Shown here one piece after another: positions 22,850 to 33,919 of a stretch of DNA of 64,000 bases (positions are counted from its first letter, which is position 1; each line of letters begins with the position of its first letter). The stretch is from Corbicula japonica (lineage: Eukaryota > Mollusca > Bivalvia > Venerida > Cyrenidae), in the NCBI GenBank assembly GCA_038501625.1, contig JAZAYU010000221.1, positions 496,001-560,000 of the forward strand, read 5' to 3'. The position numbers and the translations under genes are program-made. The notes under the pieces are model-generated. The model saw nothing but the letters and a program-made list of their open reading frames with translations. It was not told the origin of the DNA and searched no databases.

Positions 22850-24204
22850 TGTGACGGGCCGTACCCCACCCAGTGTGTTTTGCCTTGAACTCGCATTATA
22901 CTTGGGTAAATAATCACCATTTCAATGCATTTGTAAAGATTATTGGTTCAAATCAATTCATTGTCTTACCATGTAATATATTTTTGCATTGAATATTTCT
23001 AAATCCTTCGTAATTGTTCAAAATATCGTCTAAACTTGTAAAATTGCTGCCCGGAAGTTAATTTGTCAGCCATTTTGGTATTGGTATTTAATGACGTCAC
23101 TTACCTCCGCGTGTTTCATTGCTTCACGCGAGAGGCGCTTTAGGGTTAAAATTTAAGTGGTGATAGCGGGAATATTCAAAACGTTAAACATTAGAATTAT
23201 TGTATAAAAAGCATATTTAGTGGAAAATTGTTAACAGAATTGTCATACTATTTATAGTGTAATGATAGAAATTATTAGAATTGTTTTCAGTCATCCTATT
23301 TTTGAGTAATTGATGTTTGTTTCATGCACACATGCAGTGTGCATGCACAATTGAGATGGGGTTTCCTTATGGTCTACCTTTCCCCCGCTCCCACTGCACA
23401 CTCGGGTTTTGTGTGCATTGCCCGTATATAAACGGTGTTATAGCCTTTTTCGGGGACTCCACACTTTGAAATTCTAAAGCTTTAGAGAATTTTTTATTCT
23501 TTTCTTAAAAAATTTTCGGACATTAGTAATTATAAGGTAGGGCCTAGATTGTTTTTGCGCTTATTTCATTAACTTACATTTGATAAATTCTTGATCTTGA
23601 TTAAAGCTAAAATCAGATTTAAAACAGAAGTTTATTCTCGTACTCAGATTATTTTAATAATTTGATCTAGTAATTCCTAAGAAACATTGTTTATTAAATT
23701 ATTGAATTTGCATAATATTTTCTTGGTCTTGGTCAGAGTACCCTGGGGGAAACCTCCTCGTATTAAGACTACGCGATATTTTTGCATTTGAAATCGGTAT
23801 TTTTACAATATCTTTATTCTGGAAATTAAACTAGGTAATATTTTAGTATTTTAAATATCGCTCTCCCTCCCTCCTACCTATTGTATTTGTTAAGGCCCTG
23901 TTAGGCCCTATAGATTAAAAAATCATTTAATCTGACTGGCATTATCTCTTTATTTCTGTGTTTGTTCCTTGGTTTTAATTAAAGTGGAGTCCATTTAAGT
24001 TCCAACATTAATAGTCCGTTCAGCAAGTCCCCAGTCAGTGTTGAGTGGATTTCAGTGTTGGCTGGGGACCGGCTTATTAAATTATCAGCACCTCGGCAAG
24101 TCCTTCGTCGGGACCGACGCACTGCGGTGCCAGCGCAGGACCCGCCCATAAGACCCGACCTCGATCGCCATACAGTAACCGAAGCAGGGGGCCGGCCCGC
24201 GACA
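22850..24204. mobile_element. Solo LTR of an LTR retrotransposon (copy A only)
   Basis: About 1.36 kb beginning TGTGACGGGCC and ending GCGACA, flanked by atac (possibly aatac) on both sides. Copy B has the empty site with one such sequence near 56229-56233. A TATATAAA box is at 23425-23432. No internal coding region or second LTR, so it looks like a product of LTR-LTR recombination. The family is probably Ty3-like, judged only from the end sequence. Confidence 0.75.
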
Positions 24205-24223
24205 ATACTTTAGAAAATAAAAG

Positions 24224-25015
24224 TAGTGATGTGCCGATGATCGGAAAACATCGATTAGCGACGTGTAAATGCTTCTCGATGTCGATGATCGATGTCGTTT
24301 TCTCATAATCGATTAACAGTTGAGACATGCGCAGTGTAAGAGACAAAATATAAAGGTACGGGTTCCGTCTTTTACACCGGCCATAAAGGGAAATCACTTT
24401 GAAAAATTGAAAATTAAAATGGCGACCCGAGAGATTTACGAGAACCTAGGCAAAAAAATTAATCAGAAGCACTTTAAATTCTACAAGATTAACGAAGAAC
24501 TACCATCGCACAGAAAAAAAACCTAGACCTAACAAAAGGCCTTTGAAGAATTTGTTGCAAACAGTACAAAAATACAGGCAACAAGAAAAACGCAAAATGG
24601 CGCCGATTTTGTCGAGCGTCTGAGTTGCGTAGCTATATGACGATGGTAAAAAGTCTTCGAATTAATATGTATTGCATTAACTAGACCCCTTATCTTGTGT
24701 CTTCAGCCTTAAAATCAGTATATTATTCATAGGAAAACGCAACATTTTTGCATTTGAAAATTCATGTGGCGGATCTAGACTGTTTAAGTTCAATTGCACA
24801 AACCTTTTTGGGCAGCAATGATTTTGATTCGGTTTTTGTTAGAAAGTTGGAAATTATGAGTATCCAGTAATTATGTATGCTATTGATCTAAGACCATTTG
24901 TAAGCCTAACACTGCGTAAATTAAGAAACCGATTATAATCGTGAAATCGCATCGGAAAGGGCAACCGATTCCAACCGATGATCGATTATGATTTGCAACC
25001 GATTTCCCAACACTA
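24224..25015. mobile_element. Non-autonomous hAT-like element (copy A only)
   Basis: 792 bp flanked by a perfect 8-bp duplication aataaaag (24216-24223 and 25016-25023); copy B has one aataaaag at the empty site. Ends are TAGTGATGTGCCGATGATC and the complement of a 3' end reading TAGTGTTGGGAAATCGG, with atcgattatgatt-like subterminal repeats. A 35-codon stretch (MATREIYENLGKKIN...) may be a transposase remnant. Confidence 0.8.
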
Positions 25016-25371
25016 AATAAAAGGCAATGTTAATTTCTCCCGGTTATTCGTAAAACCATTTGTAAATTCAAAACGAAAGGTTGCCAACATGAAATTCTAT
25101 AGCGCTCTGCAGGCCTGGTGATTAATCCGTCTAGAGTTGATCATTATCAGCTTACCTCTTTGGTTGCACGACGGTGACAGGGGTCACAGACGCCTGTTAA
25201 GGGGTCATTTTCTGGCCAGTGTGTCAGTAGAGCTATTTAGGCTTAACAGAGCTACAGTGTCAAGTTTTGTCATTTTCAGTTAATTAACGGGCGATCTTTG
25301 TCACGAGATGCAACTACCATCACTCGGAACAAGAAATATCCCCGTTTTCAAAAAAAAGTGAAATATGCATA

Positions 25372-25433
25372 TCAGGGATGGCCACATCCAGCAGACACAG
25401 CCTCCCCACACAGGCAAACAGTAGAGAGGTTAC
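25372..25433 (+). repeat. Dispersed repeat R1, 5' fragment
   Basis: gatggccacatccagcagac, then cctccccacacag. About 100 bp that follow in copy B (56660-56742) are deleted here. Confidence 0.6.
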
Positions 25434-26820
25434 CATATTTCTCAATATTCTAAATTATCTTGATTTTAATTTACGGCTACATTAGATATATATGATAAGT
25501 AAAACCAGCTTTGCTGGTAGATAAAAACATTATGTTACTGTGTTACTCTCACTAACATCTCCGTTATTCGAAAGAAAATAAAACTTTGAAACCCAGTAAA
25601 TTGGCTGACTTCCGATAATTTTTTTAGGATAACGTGTATGCACTTTAGGATATATTTCCAACTTTTTAAAATTTGATATTGGCGTTGTCTGTGATATGCA
25701 GGATTTATATTATCTGACCCCCTGTCAAAATTCTATATATTTTGTTTAGTTCAGCTAATTGTTTTACCGTTTAGGACACCCATTCTTTTATCTGGGGACC
25801 ATAAGCCGCTGGACATGGACTGATATTAATCTGAAAATACTGCATTGAAGATTTTCACCGCTACCATCGTTTGGGATGAATCGAAATTGTTCTGTTTTTA
25901 TTGGTGTGAATATTGAGTTGCGCTCAACCCGGGGCTAGACGGCGTGGGCAGTAATATGCATTTCCATTACTGCCCTTAAACAGGCTCAGTTAATTTATAT
26001 TAAATGTCTTGTTCGGTGGCTTTCAAAGTTCCTTTTCATCTATTTTAATGGACAATTTATTCAATAGATATAATGATTTGAAGGTGAAATGACGGTGTCC
26101 TATCCCTTTGAATATTTGAATGGCAGCTGAATAAAATATTTATGAATTACGTTCAAATTCGTTGTTCAGTCTCTTCACTTTCTATACCGCGGGGACTGGT
26201 ACAGATATTGGTGATCGGAAAGTTCTATTCTTCTACATATATGCTGATAATGATCCTTCTAAGTGAAAATGTGGGTTAGTCACCTGAAAAGGGTAATAGG
26301 ATCAAACAATTTTTAATCATTCATTGCGAGAAAAAAAACAACAGTGTATTTCAAGCTTATTCTTTGGCTAAAGCTTTTTTGTAAAATGTGATTCGGGTCA
26401 CTTGCCCGCCAGATACTTGCCTGCACAATGTTCGGACAGTAACTAAGCTTTACATGTAAGGCCGATAATTAACCTTCATACTGTTAAACCGGATACTAAC
26501 CCTCTTAATATCCGACCGGTTACTTCTCTTCTTAATAGTAGTCGGGTAACTTGCGTTCTTAACTTTAGGCCCGTGTGCACATATATAATGTAATGCAAGT
26601 GTGTACCTCTATAATTAACTAGATGGGTGTTCAGTTGAACACTTGTGTCGCCCTCTGGTGCTATGTCGGAATTAAAATGCAAGTACAAAAAGGGGCATAA
26701 CTCCACATTGACCTAAAGAACTTAAAATTATCACGGGCATGTTGTCATGGGACGATTTTAATCAGATTGAGGCCAATGGACACGCTTAAAAAATTAAAAC
26801 GAGTTATTAGTCATGCTTAT
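25434..26820. other. Intergenic DNA with one hairpin and a weak repeat
   Basis: Contains the reversed gggcagtaat hairpin element (about 25895-25990) and, at about 26395-26580, a degenerate ~39-bp periodicity seen as recurring taac..cttcttaatat and ccggata motifs. No gene recognised. Confidence 0.5.
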
Positions 26821-27138
26821 GGAATTCCGTTAGGGCCATCGCCTATTAATGAAATAGTCCGAAACGCGAAAACACGAAATCACGAAAGAACGATGACGAA
26901 AACGCGAAAGTACGATGACGAAAACGCGAAAGTACGATGACGAAAACGCGAAAACTCGAAATCACGAAAGTGCGATGTCGAGTTTTCGCGTTTTTGTCAT
27001 CGTACTTTCGCATTTTCTTCATCGTACTTTCGCGTTTTCGTCATCGTACTTTCGCGTTTTCGTCATCGTACTTTCGTGATTTCGTGTATTCGCGTTTCGG
27101 ACTATTTCATTAATAGGCGATGGCCCTAACGGAATTCC
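26821..27138. mobile_element. Foldback with arms built of 22-bp repeats, copy A
   Basis: 318-bp hairpin. The outer ~50 bp of each arm is unique (ggaattccgttagggccatc, then ttaatgaaatagtccgaaac). The inner arm is a tandem array of 22-bp units (gaaaacgcgaaagtacgatg plus ac) that reverses at about 26980. In copy B (58136-58466) the unit number is higher and the right end is gone. Confidence 0.8.
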
Positions 27139-27847
27139 GTAAATCTCTAGAGCTTTGGTGTACAAGTTGGTGGCACAGAAAGTAATCATCTTATAATGAA
27201 GATATAAGTTTTGCAATGTGACAGGTCATTTGTAAATAAAGGCCGTGCATACATTTTAATATTTTCTAGTGTACTCGACATGTCTTATCTTCTTTATTTA
27301 TAAAAATTGTAGCTGTAAATTCAATATTTAAGTGTTATAGCAGCATTCTCAAAGATAAAAGCGAAAATATTTGTGCACTTCTAAATAGTGTAGTTATATA
27401 TAACCTTTGTCATTAAGCTTAAATCATTTTAAAATTGGTAAATAGGTATGTCGAACAACGTAAATGTGACTACGTTATTACGCAATATGTAAGATATTCG
27501 TAATTTTAGCTTTTCTTCTGGTTTGAAGTGAGTAAAAAGTACAAGCCCTTTTTTCATTGATTACTTCTTTTTATGTGTGTTTACATACTAATCAAGATTT
27601 ACAAGGGTTGGGGTGGGATTTATTATATAATTATATATAACGTTGTATTATTTGAACTTGATCTACCACTGACCTGAACTGTTTTCCTAAACAAAAAACT
27701 GGGACTGAGTCACTGACCACTAACGTAACCTATTCTGTGTTCACTCAATCAGTAAACAGTAAATAAGCCACGAGGGTTCTTTTGTTGAAGGCCTATCCAG
27801 GAGTTTAACTGCAACTTAATACCAAACAGAACCGGAGAGGAGAGTCT
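27139..27847. other. Intergenic DNA, partly absent from copy B
   Basis: No gene seen. About 27105-27556 (including the right end of the foldback) has no counterpart in copy B, where the hairpin is joined directly to gattacttctttttat. Confidence 0.6.
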
Positions 27848-27925
27848 CGATCCGCTGCCGGATTAGAACCCGGAACCTCTCGCATTACAAACAGACATCA
27901 AACTGCGTCACTAAAGGGTTAACCC
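27848..27925 (-). repeat. tRNA-like sequence
   Basis: On the minus strand ccgggttctaatccggc is a T-arm (perfect 5-bp stem in the copy B version at 58746-58826) and agtgacgcagtttgatg resembles a D-arm. The acceptor stem does not close, so a tRNA relic or SINE head is more likely than an active tRNA. Confidence 0.45.
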
Positions 27926-28688
27926 AACAGTTAGAAAATGCCGCTTAAATGCCAATCATTACAATACTGCCAAAAGTCATTTCCGACTATACTTGGCAGG
28001 CACGTGTAAGAAATATATATAAAAACTAAATGTTATAACATAGGAATGTTTTCACTTGATCAGGGCAAACAATTATGTCGGCAAAACATTGTGACGAAAC
28101 TAGCGATCCCGCAAAACTAAAGTACATTTCCATTTTACTCTAAGATACAGTCAACGAAAAAAGACCTTTATTTCTAATAACACAGTATTTATGCCATTAG
28201 AACGTAAAAGATGTATAAAACAGATGTTTTAAAATTTATTTTTAAACAAATTGCTGACGAAAAAAAAACTATTTTAAAATGTCGATCTTTCGCAACGGTA
28301 AGATCCTGGCAGTGTGCTCTAACAAAAATATCGGCAACCATTTCCATTGCCGCCGGACAACATATGACAGGATCGTACAGAGATAACGTGGATAATAAAT
28401 GTGAAAAAGTTTGTGTTTTTAATACTTTACTAATACCTTACACCTTACATTTCGAAAAACCTAAAATGGCATTTTTGATGTGATGCATGAAATCTACCAC
28501 ACTAGTATTCAGTATTACGACATTAATAGAAAGAACTAAGAAAATGAAAAGAAAGAAAGGGTAGAACCGTAATAAGGGACAAAGTATCGATTGTTTGACA
28601 TCGGTTTTCTACCCTTTCCGAACACCTCGAAACGCCTTTTAGTTTGCACTTATCAGCCTTCCCTCGGAAGTCTTCCTTTAACTCTGTT

Positions 28689-30443
28689 CTTTCTATTAAT
28701 GTCGTAAAGCTAGTTCATTCAGCAAAAGCCACAACATGTGAACTCGACATTATACCAACGTCAAAATTAAAGAAATATTTTACAGTGATTGCTCCAATTG
28801 TAACAGAAATAGTCAACAGATCTCTTTTAACTGGTGTATTCCCTGAAACTTGGAAAAGTGCTGTTGTAAAACCTTTGTTGAAGAAAATGGGCCTTCCCTT
28901 GGAATTGCAGAATTATCGCCCCGTGTCCAATTTGACATTCCTTTCAAAGATTCTTGAGAAGGCAGCATTAAGTCAAATCAATGAATACATTGAGAGCAAC
29001 CATCTACTCCCAGCCTACCAAAGTGCCTACAGGAAACACTATAGTGTTGAAACGGCAATGCTCAAAATGTACAATGATCTTCTGGAATCAATAGATAATA
29101 ATAAGGTTACAATAGTAGTTATGGTGGACTTGAGTGCGGCATTTGATACCATTGACATCGCAATATTGATACAAATGTTAAAAGATGAATTTGGCATAGA
29201 CTGCACTCCCTTGAGGTGGATTGAATCATATCTCTCAAATAGGACCATGAAAGTTTTGATCAATCGGTCATCATCTGACTCTGAACCAGTTAGATTCGGT
29301 GTGCCACAGGGATCGTGTGCCGGACCAGTTATTTTCACCCTTTACATAGCGTCACTTAACCGAGTTATACAGAAATATCCGGCAGATCTCTATGGCTATG
29401 CTGATGACCATAAGATTGCATTCAAAATCCAGGCGGGAAATGTGCAAAATGAGGTAACTGTCCTTCGACAACTTGAAGGGTGTCTCCAAGAGATCATTAC
29501 ATGGATGGCAAATTATAAATTGAAAATGAATCAATCTAAAACTGAAGTAATAGTATACGGAACTCGGCAACAACTAGCAAAACTGAACATCCAAACTGTA
29601 AATGTTGGTGAATGCAATATTAAATGCGTTGATCATGTTAGAGACCTGGGTGTGATAATGACCAACACCTTGAATTTTGACCAGCATATCCAGAAAAAAT
29701 GTCAAACGGCTCATATACAGTTGCGAAACCTGAAAGCTATAAGAAAACATCTCACTCAACAATCTACTGAAACCTTGATACATGGACTAGTCCATTCACA
29801 CATTGACTTTTGTAATGGTTTATTTGTTGATATCCCGGATTATCAAATCAACAAATTACAACGAATCCAAAATTATGCCGCAAGAGTAACCTTGGATGTC
29901 TCATACGATAAGCCCAGTAGTGAACTTTTAAAACAGTTACATTGGTTACCTGTAAAAGCCAGAGTTATGTTTAAAATCCTGGTGACTGTCTTCCGTGTAA
30001 TCAACGGCACGGCCCCAGCATATTTGAGAGAGATGTTTACTCTCCTTCAAGGGAGGTACCAGTTACGCTCCAAAAGTGAACTGTGTTTTACTGTGCCCAG
30101 ACGTCGAACAAAACTGGCAGATAGGTCACTGGCAGTGGTCGGACCAAAGTGGTGGAATGCCCTTCCCAGCAGTTTAAAAAATATTCAGTCAGAAGCCAGC
30201 TTTAAATCAAAACTAAAATCACATCTTTTTAGACAGTTTAATGAGATTTGAATGTTTGATTCATGTGTAATATCAGACTGTGTCTAAGTCTATGTTCCAT
30301 GGACTATACTGTCCTGAATAGTACATTCAATTTGATTGGATGTATTTGTTTTGATATCTATATTTGCTATATGTGTTCGTAAAGCGCAATAGAATATTTT
30401 AATTTTTGCGCTATAGAAATGTCATGTATTTGTATTTGTATTT
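28689..30443 (+). mobile_element. 5'-truncated CR1/L2-like LINE (copy A only)
   Basis: About 1.75 kb with an empty site in copy B (junction near 59602). It keeps the reverse transcriptase and C-terminal region, then ~190 bp of 3' UTR with a gcgcaatag/gcgctatag hairpin and a short (TATTTG)n tail at about 30424-30443. Endonuclease and first ORF are missing. No target duplication longer than 2-3 bp. The 5' junction carries a 22-nt inverted copy of local sequence. Confidence 0.88.
28707..30251 (+). CDS. LINE reverse transcriptase, 5'-truncated
   Basis: 514 codons open to the stop. RT motifs in order: LDIIPTSKL, NYRPVSNLTFLSKILEK, a DLSAAFDTI catalytic Asp segment, FGVPQGS (29295-29315) and YADDHK (29397-29414) with both catalytic Asp. 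The C-terminal part, with HSHIDFCNGL, LQRIQNYAARV and LHWLPVKARVMFKI, is characteristic of the CR1/L2/Rex1 group of the Jockey superfamily. The frame continues upstream into host DNA, so the true start is lost. The intact frame fits a recent insertion. Confidence 0.85.
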   Translation, partial: KLVHSAKATTCELDIIPTSKLKKYFTVIAPIVTEIVNRSLLTGVFPETWKSAVVKPLLKKMGLPLELQNYRPVSNLTFLSKILEKAALSQINEYIESNHLLPAYQSAYRKHYSVETAMLKMYNDLLESIDNNKVTIVVMVDLSAAFDTIDIAILIQMLKDEFGIDCTPLRWIESYLSNRTMKVLINRSSSDSEPVRFGVPQGSCAGPVIFTLYIASLNRVIQKYPADLYGYADDHKIAFKIQAGNVQNEVTVLRQLEGCLQEIITWMANYKLKMNQSKTEVIVYGTRQQLAKLNIQTVNVGECNIKCVDHVRDLGVIMTNTLNFDQHIQKKCQTAHIQLRNLKAIRKHLTQQSTETLIHGLVHSHIDFCNGLFVDIPDYQINKLQRIQNYAARVTLDVSYDKPSSELLKQLHWLPVKARVMFKILVTVFRVINGTAPAYLREMFTLLQGRYQLRSKSELCFTVPRRRTKLADRSLAVVGPKWWNALPSSLKNIQSEASFKSKLKSHLFRQFNEI

Positions 30444-30654
30444 AAGTTTCAACGTAACAACAAACTATTACTACTTTTTGTTGGTTTTATTATGACAAGT
30501 TCACTGAAAAGCTTATTTTTTAATGTACGGGTACGGTGGTGTTGGGTAGGTTAGGGTATTGCAGCAAAAAGTATTATGCAAATCTGGTATATTCTACTTG
30601 CATTTGATATATGATCCCGGTATGTTTCGGTATTTCCGAGGATAAACTTTGATT

Positions 30655-31690
30655 TAGCTAGGTACCGGCTTTGAGTCTGGACAACTTGGTAGGGTCTAAA
30701 ATTTACCATTTAGCAGAGACGGTTACATCGTCTTAGACTCTTTCTCAGTTTGTGAATAAATAGATGACGACCTAGTGCTCTGTGCTGCTCACAAAGCAAT
30801 TCATGAGATGATGCTTTGATGGACTTTAGTGGTATTGTCGACTACTGCAAATGTATTTACTTTAGCAAACCGAGTCATGTGAAGCAATTTTAGTATGAAA
30901 CAATTTTATCTCTATCCATTGAAGATCATTTTATCACTCACTTACACTATCGGCTCATTACATTCACCTCGGTTATAGACTGGGACTTCTTTCAACTTTC
31001 TTTTTTAACTCAAGGAAATAATTCACCAATTACATTTACAATAGCTTGGGTTTCTTCGGTTTTAATGAAAGATAGTGAAAGGTTATGTCATTTGTTTTAC
31101 CTCAAGCTTTCAAATTCATTATTATGACTGTATAAAATAAGGCTGCCGAGTTTGGTAAAAAATTTTGACATTGAGCCTTTCGCAGAGGTGTAAAGTGAGT
31201 GTAAGGAACGAGAACTCTGCGAAGGAGATTGTCGTTTTATAAGTAAATAAGTTTTAATATAAATATCGTACCTCAAGAATCATTGACTAGAATGCTACAG
31301 CAACAAAATTATAACCCGTCAAAGTGCTCAATTGACGATCGCGAGTCCTATCCTACATGGATTTATCGTTTTTGACTGTTTTGTATATATCGAGCGTTCT
31401 TCTGAGAATGGAATTTAGCTAAATTTGCTCAAGGTGGCTGGCCACATGCCAGCGTGGTTCTCAAAGATATATCATCATTTGCATACATACATGACATACA
31501 TTTTAGAGTATTAACATATAGGGTATATATGGCGTATAAAGCGTTTGTTCGCTTAAAGCCCGTACTCTCATAAGTGACGAAATTGCAATAGTTTAACATA
31601 AGTTTTTTACTCTTTTCGACGAGCTTGTGAAGTCATTCGCTTTTGATGATCCCGTTACGCTCCGTGTATTTAGTACGAGGATAAATATAG
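30655..31690. repeat. First unit of a diverged ~1 kb direct repeat
   Basis: ggtaccggctttgagt, ggacaacttggtagggtcta and aaatagatgac recur in the next unit at 31697. Further modules (acccgtcaaagtgctcaatt, ccagcgtggttctcaaagat) also have later counterparts. No coding frame. Conserved in copy B (about 59815-60890). Confidence 0.7.
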
Positions 31691-32280
31691 GTGCGGCTAG
31701 GTACCGGCTTTGAGTTCGGACAACTTGGTAGGGTCTAAAATTTACCATTTTACATGAGTTGGTTACATTGGTCATAGACTCTTAGTCAGTTTGCGAGCAT
31801 AAATAGATGACCGACCCAGTGTCGTGCTGCTTAAAAAGCAAGTCGTAAGATGATACTTTAGAGACTTTAAGTGGCAAGATCGACCACTACAAGTTTAATT
31901 CCATAAGAAAACCCCCCAAAAATCGAACATTTTTACCAAAAATGTTTCCAAAAACAAATGTAGACTGCATATCACTAAAATCAGTTTGTATCATGAAATA
32001 ATAATTTTTAAATATATATCATATTTCCAAAGTCAGTTACCAAGCGGTCAGAACACGAGAATTGTACCCTTCAAAGTGGTAATTCACGATCATGATTCGA
32101 ATCCTACTCGGTTTTCACTTTTTCTTTATGTACCGTATACAGAGCCTTTAAAGTGTTGGTTGGTTTGCACCATACCTAAGTGGGTTCATGCCATTTCTGA
32201 AATCGGATATTAAGTGTTTTTAATCAAGATGGAACCTTGATACTTACCAGCGTGGTTTGAAAAATATATGATCGTTTCAC
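31691..32280. repeat. Second unit of the ~1 kb direct repeat
   Basis: Matches the first unit over ggtaccggctttgagttcgg, taaaatttaccatttta, then gtacccttcaaagtggtaat and accagcgtggtttgaaa. Shorter because internal segments are missing. In copy B this unit contains two extra insertions. Confidence 0.7.
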
Positions 32281-32394
32281 AATGCACATGCTCTGTCAAA
32301 TTACGCTAAATGCTTTATGCTGCACGTTGTGCAGTCGGAAACATCCCATTGCACAAATTTTCACGTAAAATTGATGAACTTAATTGCAGTCTTT

Positions 32395-32600
32395 ACTGTA
32401 TAAGGCCGCTACCTTTTGTTACTTGTGTTACCAATGAGCACAGAAATGACAAGCAATTTGACTTTTATCATTAAATGGACTGTTTTCAGTCTGTGTCCCT
32501 CTTGTTACCTGAAGTATATTAGGTGGTTAACTTTTGTTACTTGTGTTACCAAGGGACACAGATATGACAAGCAATTCTACTTCGTTCTTATATAAAAAAA
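32395..32600. repeat. Tandem ~125-bp pair
   Basis: cttttgttacttgtgttacc followed by a gggacacag/tgagcacag variant and atgacaagcaattt occurs twice. Weaker echoes (ctgttacttctcatactaag, attgttacttgcgtaatt) follow to about 32810. Copy B: 62585-62790. Confidence 0.65.
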
Positions 32601-32839
32601 AAGATTTAACAAAATGAACGACTTTACTTCTGAAATGAATGTTACATTTTGTCACCTTCTTGTTATTTTGGATATAAAAGGGCGTTCCTTTCTGTTACTT
32701 CTCATACTAAGGAGCACTAATATGACCATTAAGTTTGAATTTTATTCTGGTTGCTACTATTGTTACTTTAAGTATTAGGCATGTCACCTATTGTTACTTG
32801 CGTAATTAATCGACAAAAATATCACCAATAAATGTTTAA

Positions 32840-33060
32840 AACAAGAAGCTGTGTTCGGAAAACACATATGCCCCCGGTAGCGAAGTTTGTAACGATACAA
32901 ATTTTAAATGATAGCACAGTGTTAAAACTGCAACTAAAATCACAAGTTAGTTCTAAATAATGAAAATAACCGTCTGGTGCCAGAACCTGTACATGAAAAG
33001 AATTTATCATAACAAGAGCCAGTCGGAAACGACTGCATGCTCGACTATTTGAAGTCAGAC
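32840..33060. repeat. Dispersed molluscan-type repeat
   Basis: aacaagaagctgtgttcgga followed by cacatatgcccccggtagcg, and further on aacaagagccagtcggaaac. Such starts are common in clam and mussel repeat families (from memory). Copy B: about 63020-63240. Confidence 0.5.
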
Positions 33061-33297
33061 ATATTTAAGCACATTTAAAACTGGGCTTCATTTAAACTGG
33101 GGAGTCATTCAGGAGTTTATGACACCCAACACACATACATGAACAAAAGTTTCTTAATCCAAGTTAGGAAATCAATAAATTACAGTTACTTTATTATTGT
33201 AGTTTTTTTAGAGGGTTTACACAACCCAGTCCATACACCCCTGATCCCACACCCATCAACCCACTATCCCTTCCCACCTATAGTGATGTGGTGAGGT

Positions 33298-33775
33298 GTG
33301 GTGTAGTATAGTAAGGTATGGTATGCTGGTTGCTGTTGTTGGTGGTGTGGGTGTTGTTGCTGTTGTTGGTATTGTTGTTGGTGTTGGTAATGTTGGTGTT
33401 GTTGGTGATGTTGTTGGTGTAGTTGTCAGTGTTGTTGTTGGTGTTGTCAGTTGTTGGTGTTGTTGATGCTATTGTTGTTGGTTGTTGGTGTTGTTGATGC
33501 TATTCTTGTTGGTGGTGGTGTTGTTGTTGGTGGTGTTGTTGACGGTGTTCTTGGTGGTGTTGTTGACGGAGTTGTTGGTGGTGTTGTTGACGGTGTTGTT
33601 GGTGGTGTTGTTGACATTGTTGTTGACAGTATTATTGTTGGTGGTGTGGTGGGGTGGTGGTGGTGTGGTGTGAGATGGAGTGGTGTGGTGGGGGTGGTGG
33701 GGGGTGGTGGTGGTGTGGGGGTGGTGGTGGTGTGGTGGTGGTGGGGGTGGTGGTGTGGTGTGGTGTGGTGTGGTA
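33298..33775. repeat. (TTG/TGG)n-rich low-complexity array
   Basis: G/T-only sequence on this strand with gttgttggtg units and longer ttgttgacgg-containing subrepeats, then pure ggtggtgtgg. Valine-rich, leucine-rich and His/Thr/Pro-rich open frames over it are compositional. Same array ends the window at 63478-64000. Confidence 0.95.
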
Positions 33776-33919
33776 TGGTATGGTATGGTATAGTATAGTA
33801 TGGTATGGTATGGTATGGTATAGTATAGTATAGTATAGTATAGTATAGTATAGTATAGTATAGTATAGTATAGTATAGTATAGTATAGTATAGTATAGTA
33901 TAGTATAGTATAGTATAGT
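33776..33919. repeat. (TATAG)n / (TATGG)n pentanucleotide array
   Basis: About 29 pentamers, the first ones tatgg variants, the rest nearly pure tatag. The inverted counterpart at 2165-2200 is cut off by the gap. Confidence 0.95.

Larger units (their letters stand above)
7684..33786 (+). repeat. Copy A of a ~26 kb direct duplication
   Basis: Collinear with 37190-64000 in the same orientation. Exons are nearly identical, while introns and spacers show point changes and insertions or deletions. Entries for GT7, Penelope-like and smaller repeats are therefore paired. Copy-A-only inserts are 22850-25015 (solo LTR plus hAT-like element) and 28689-30443 (LINE). Confidence 0.95.

Noticed and set aside
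28211..28483. 90-codon frame before the LINE
   Set aside because: The copy B counterpart is broken by indels and no family or splice support was seen.
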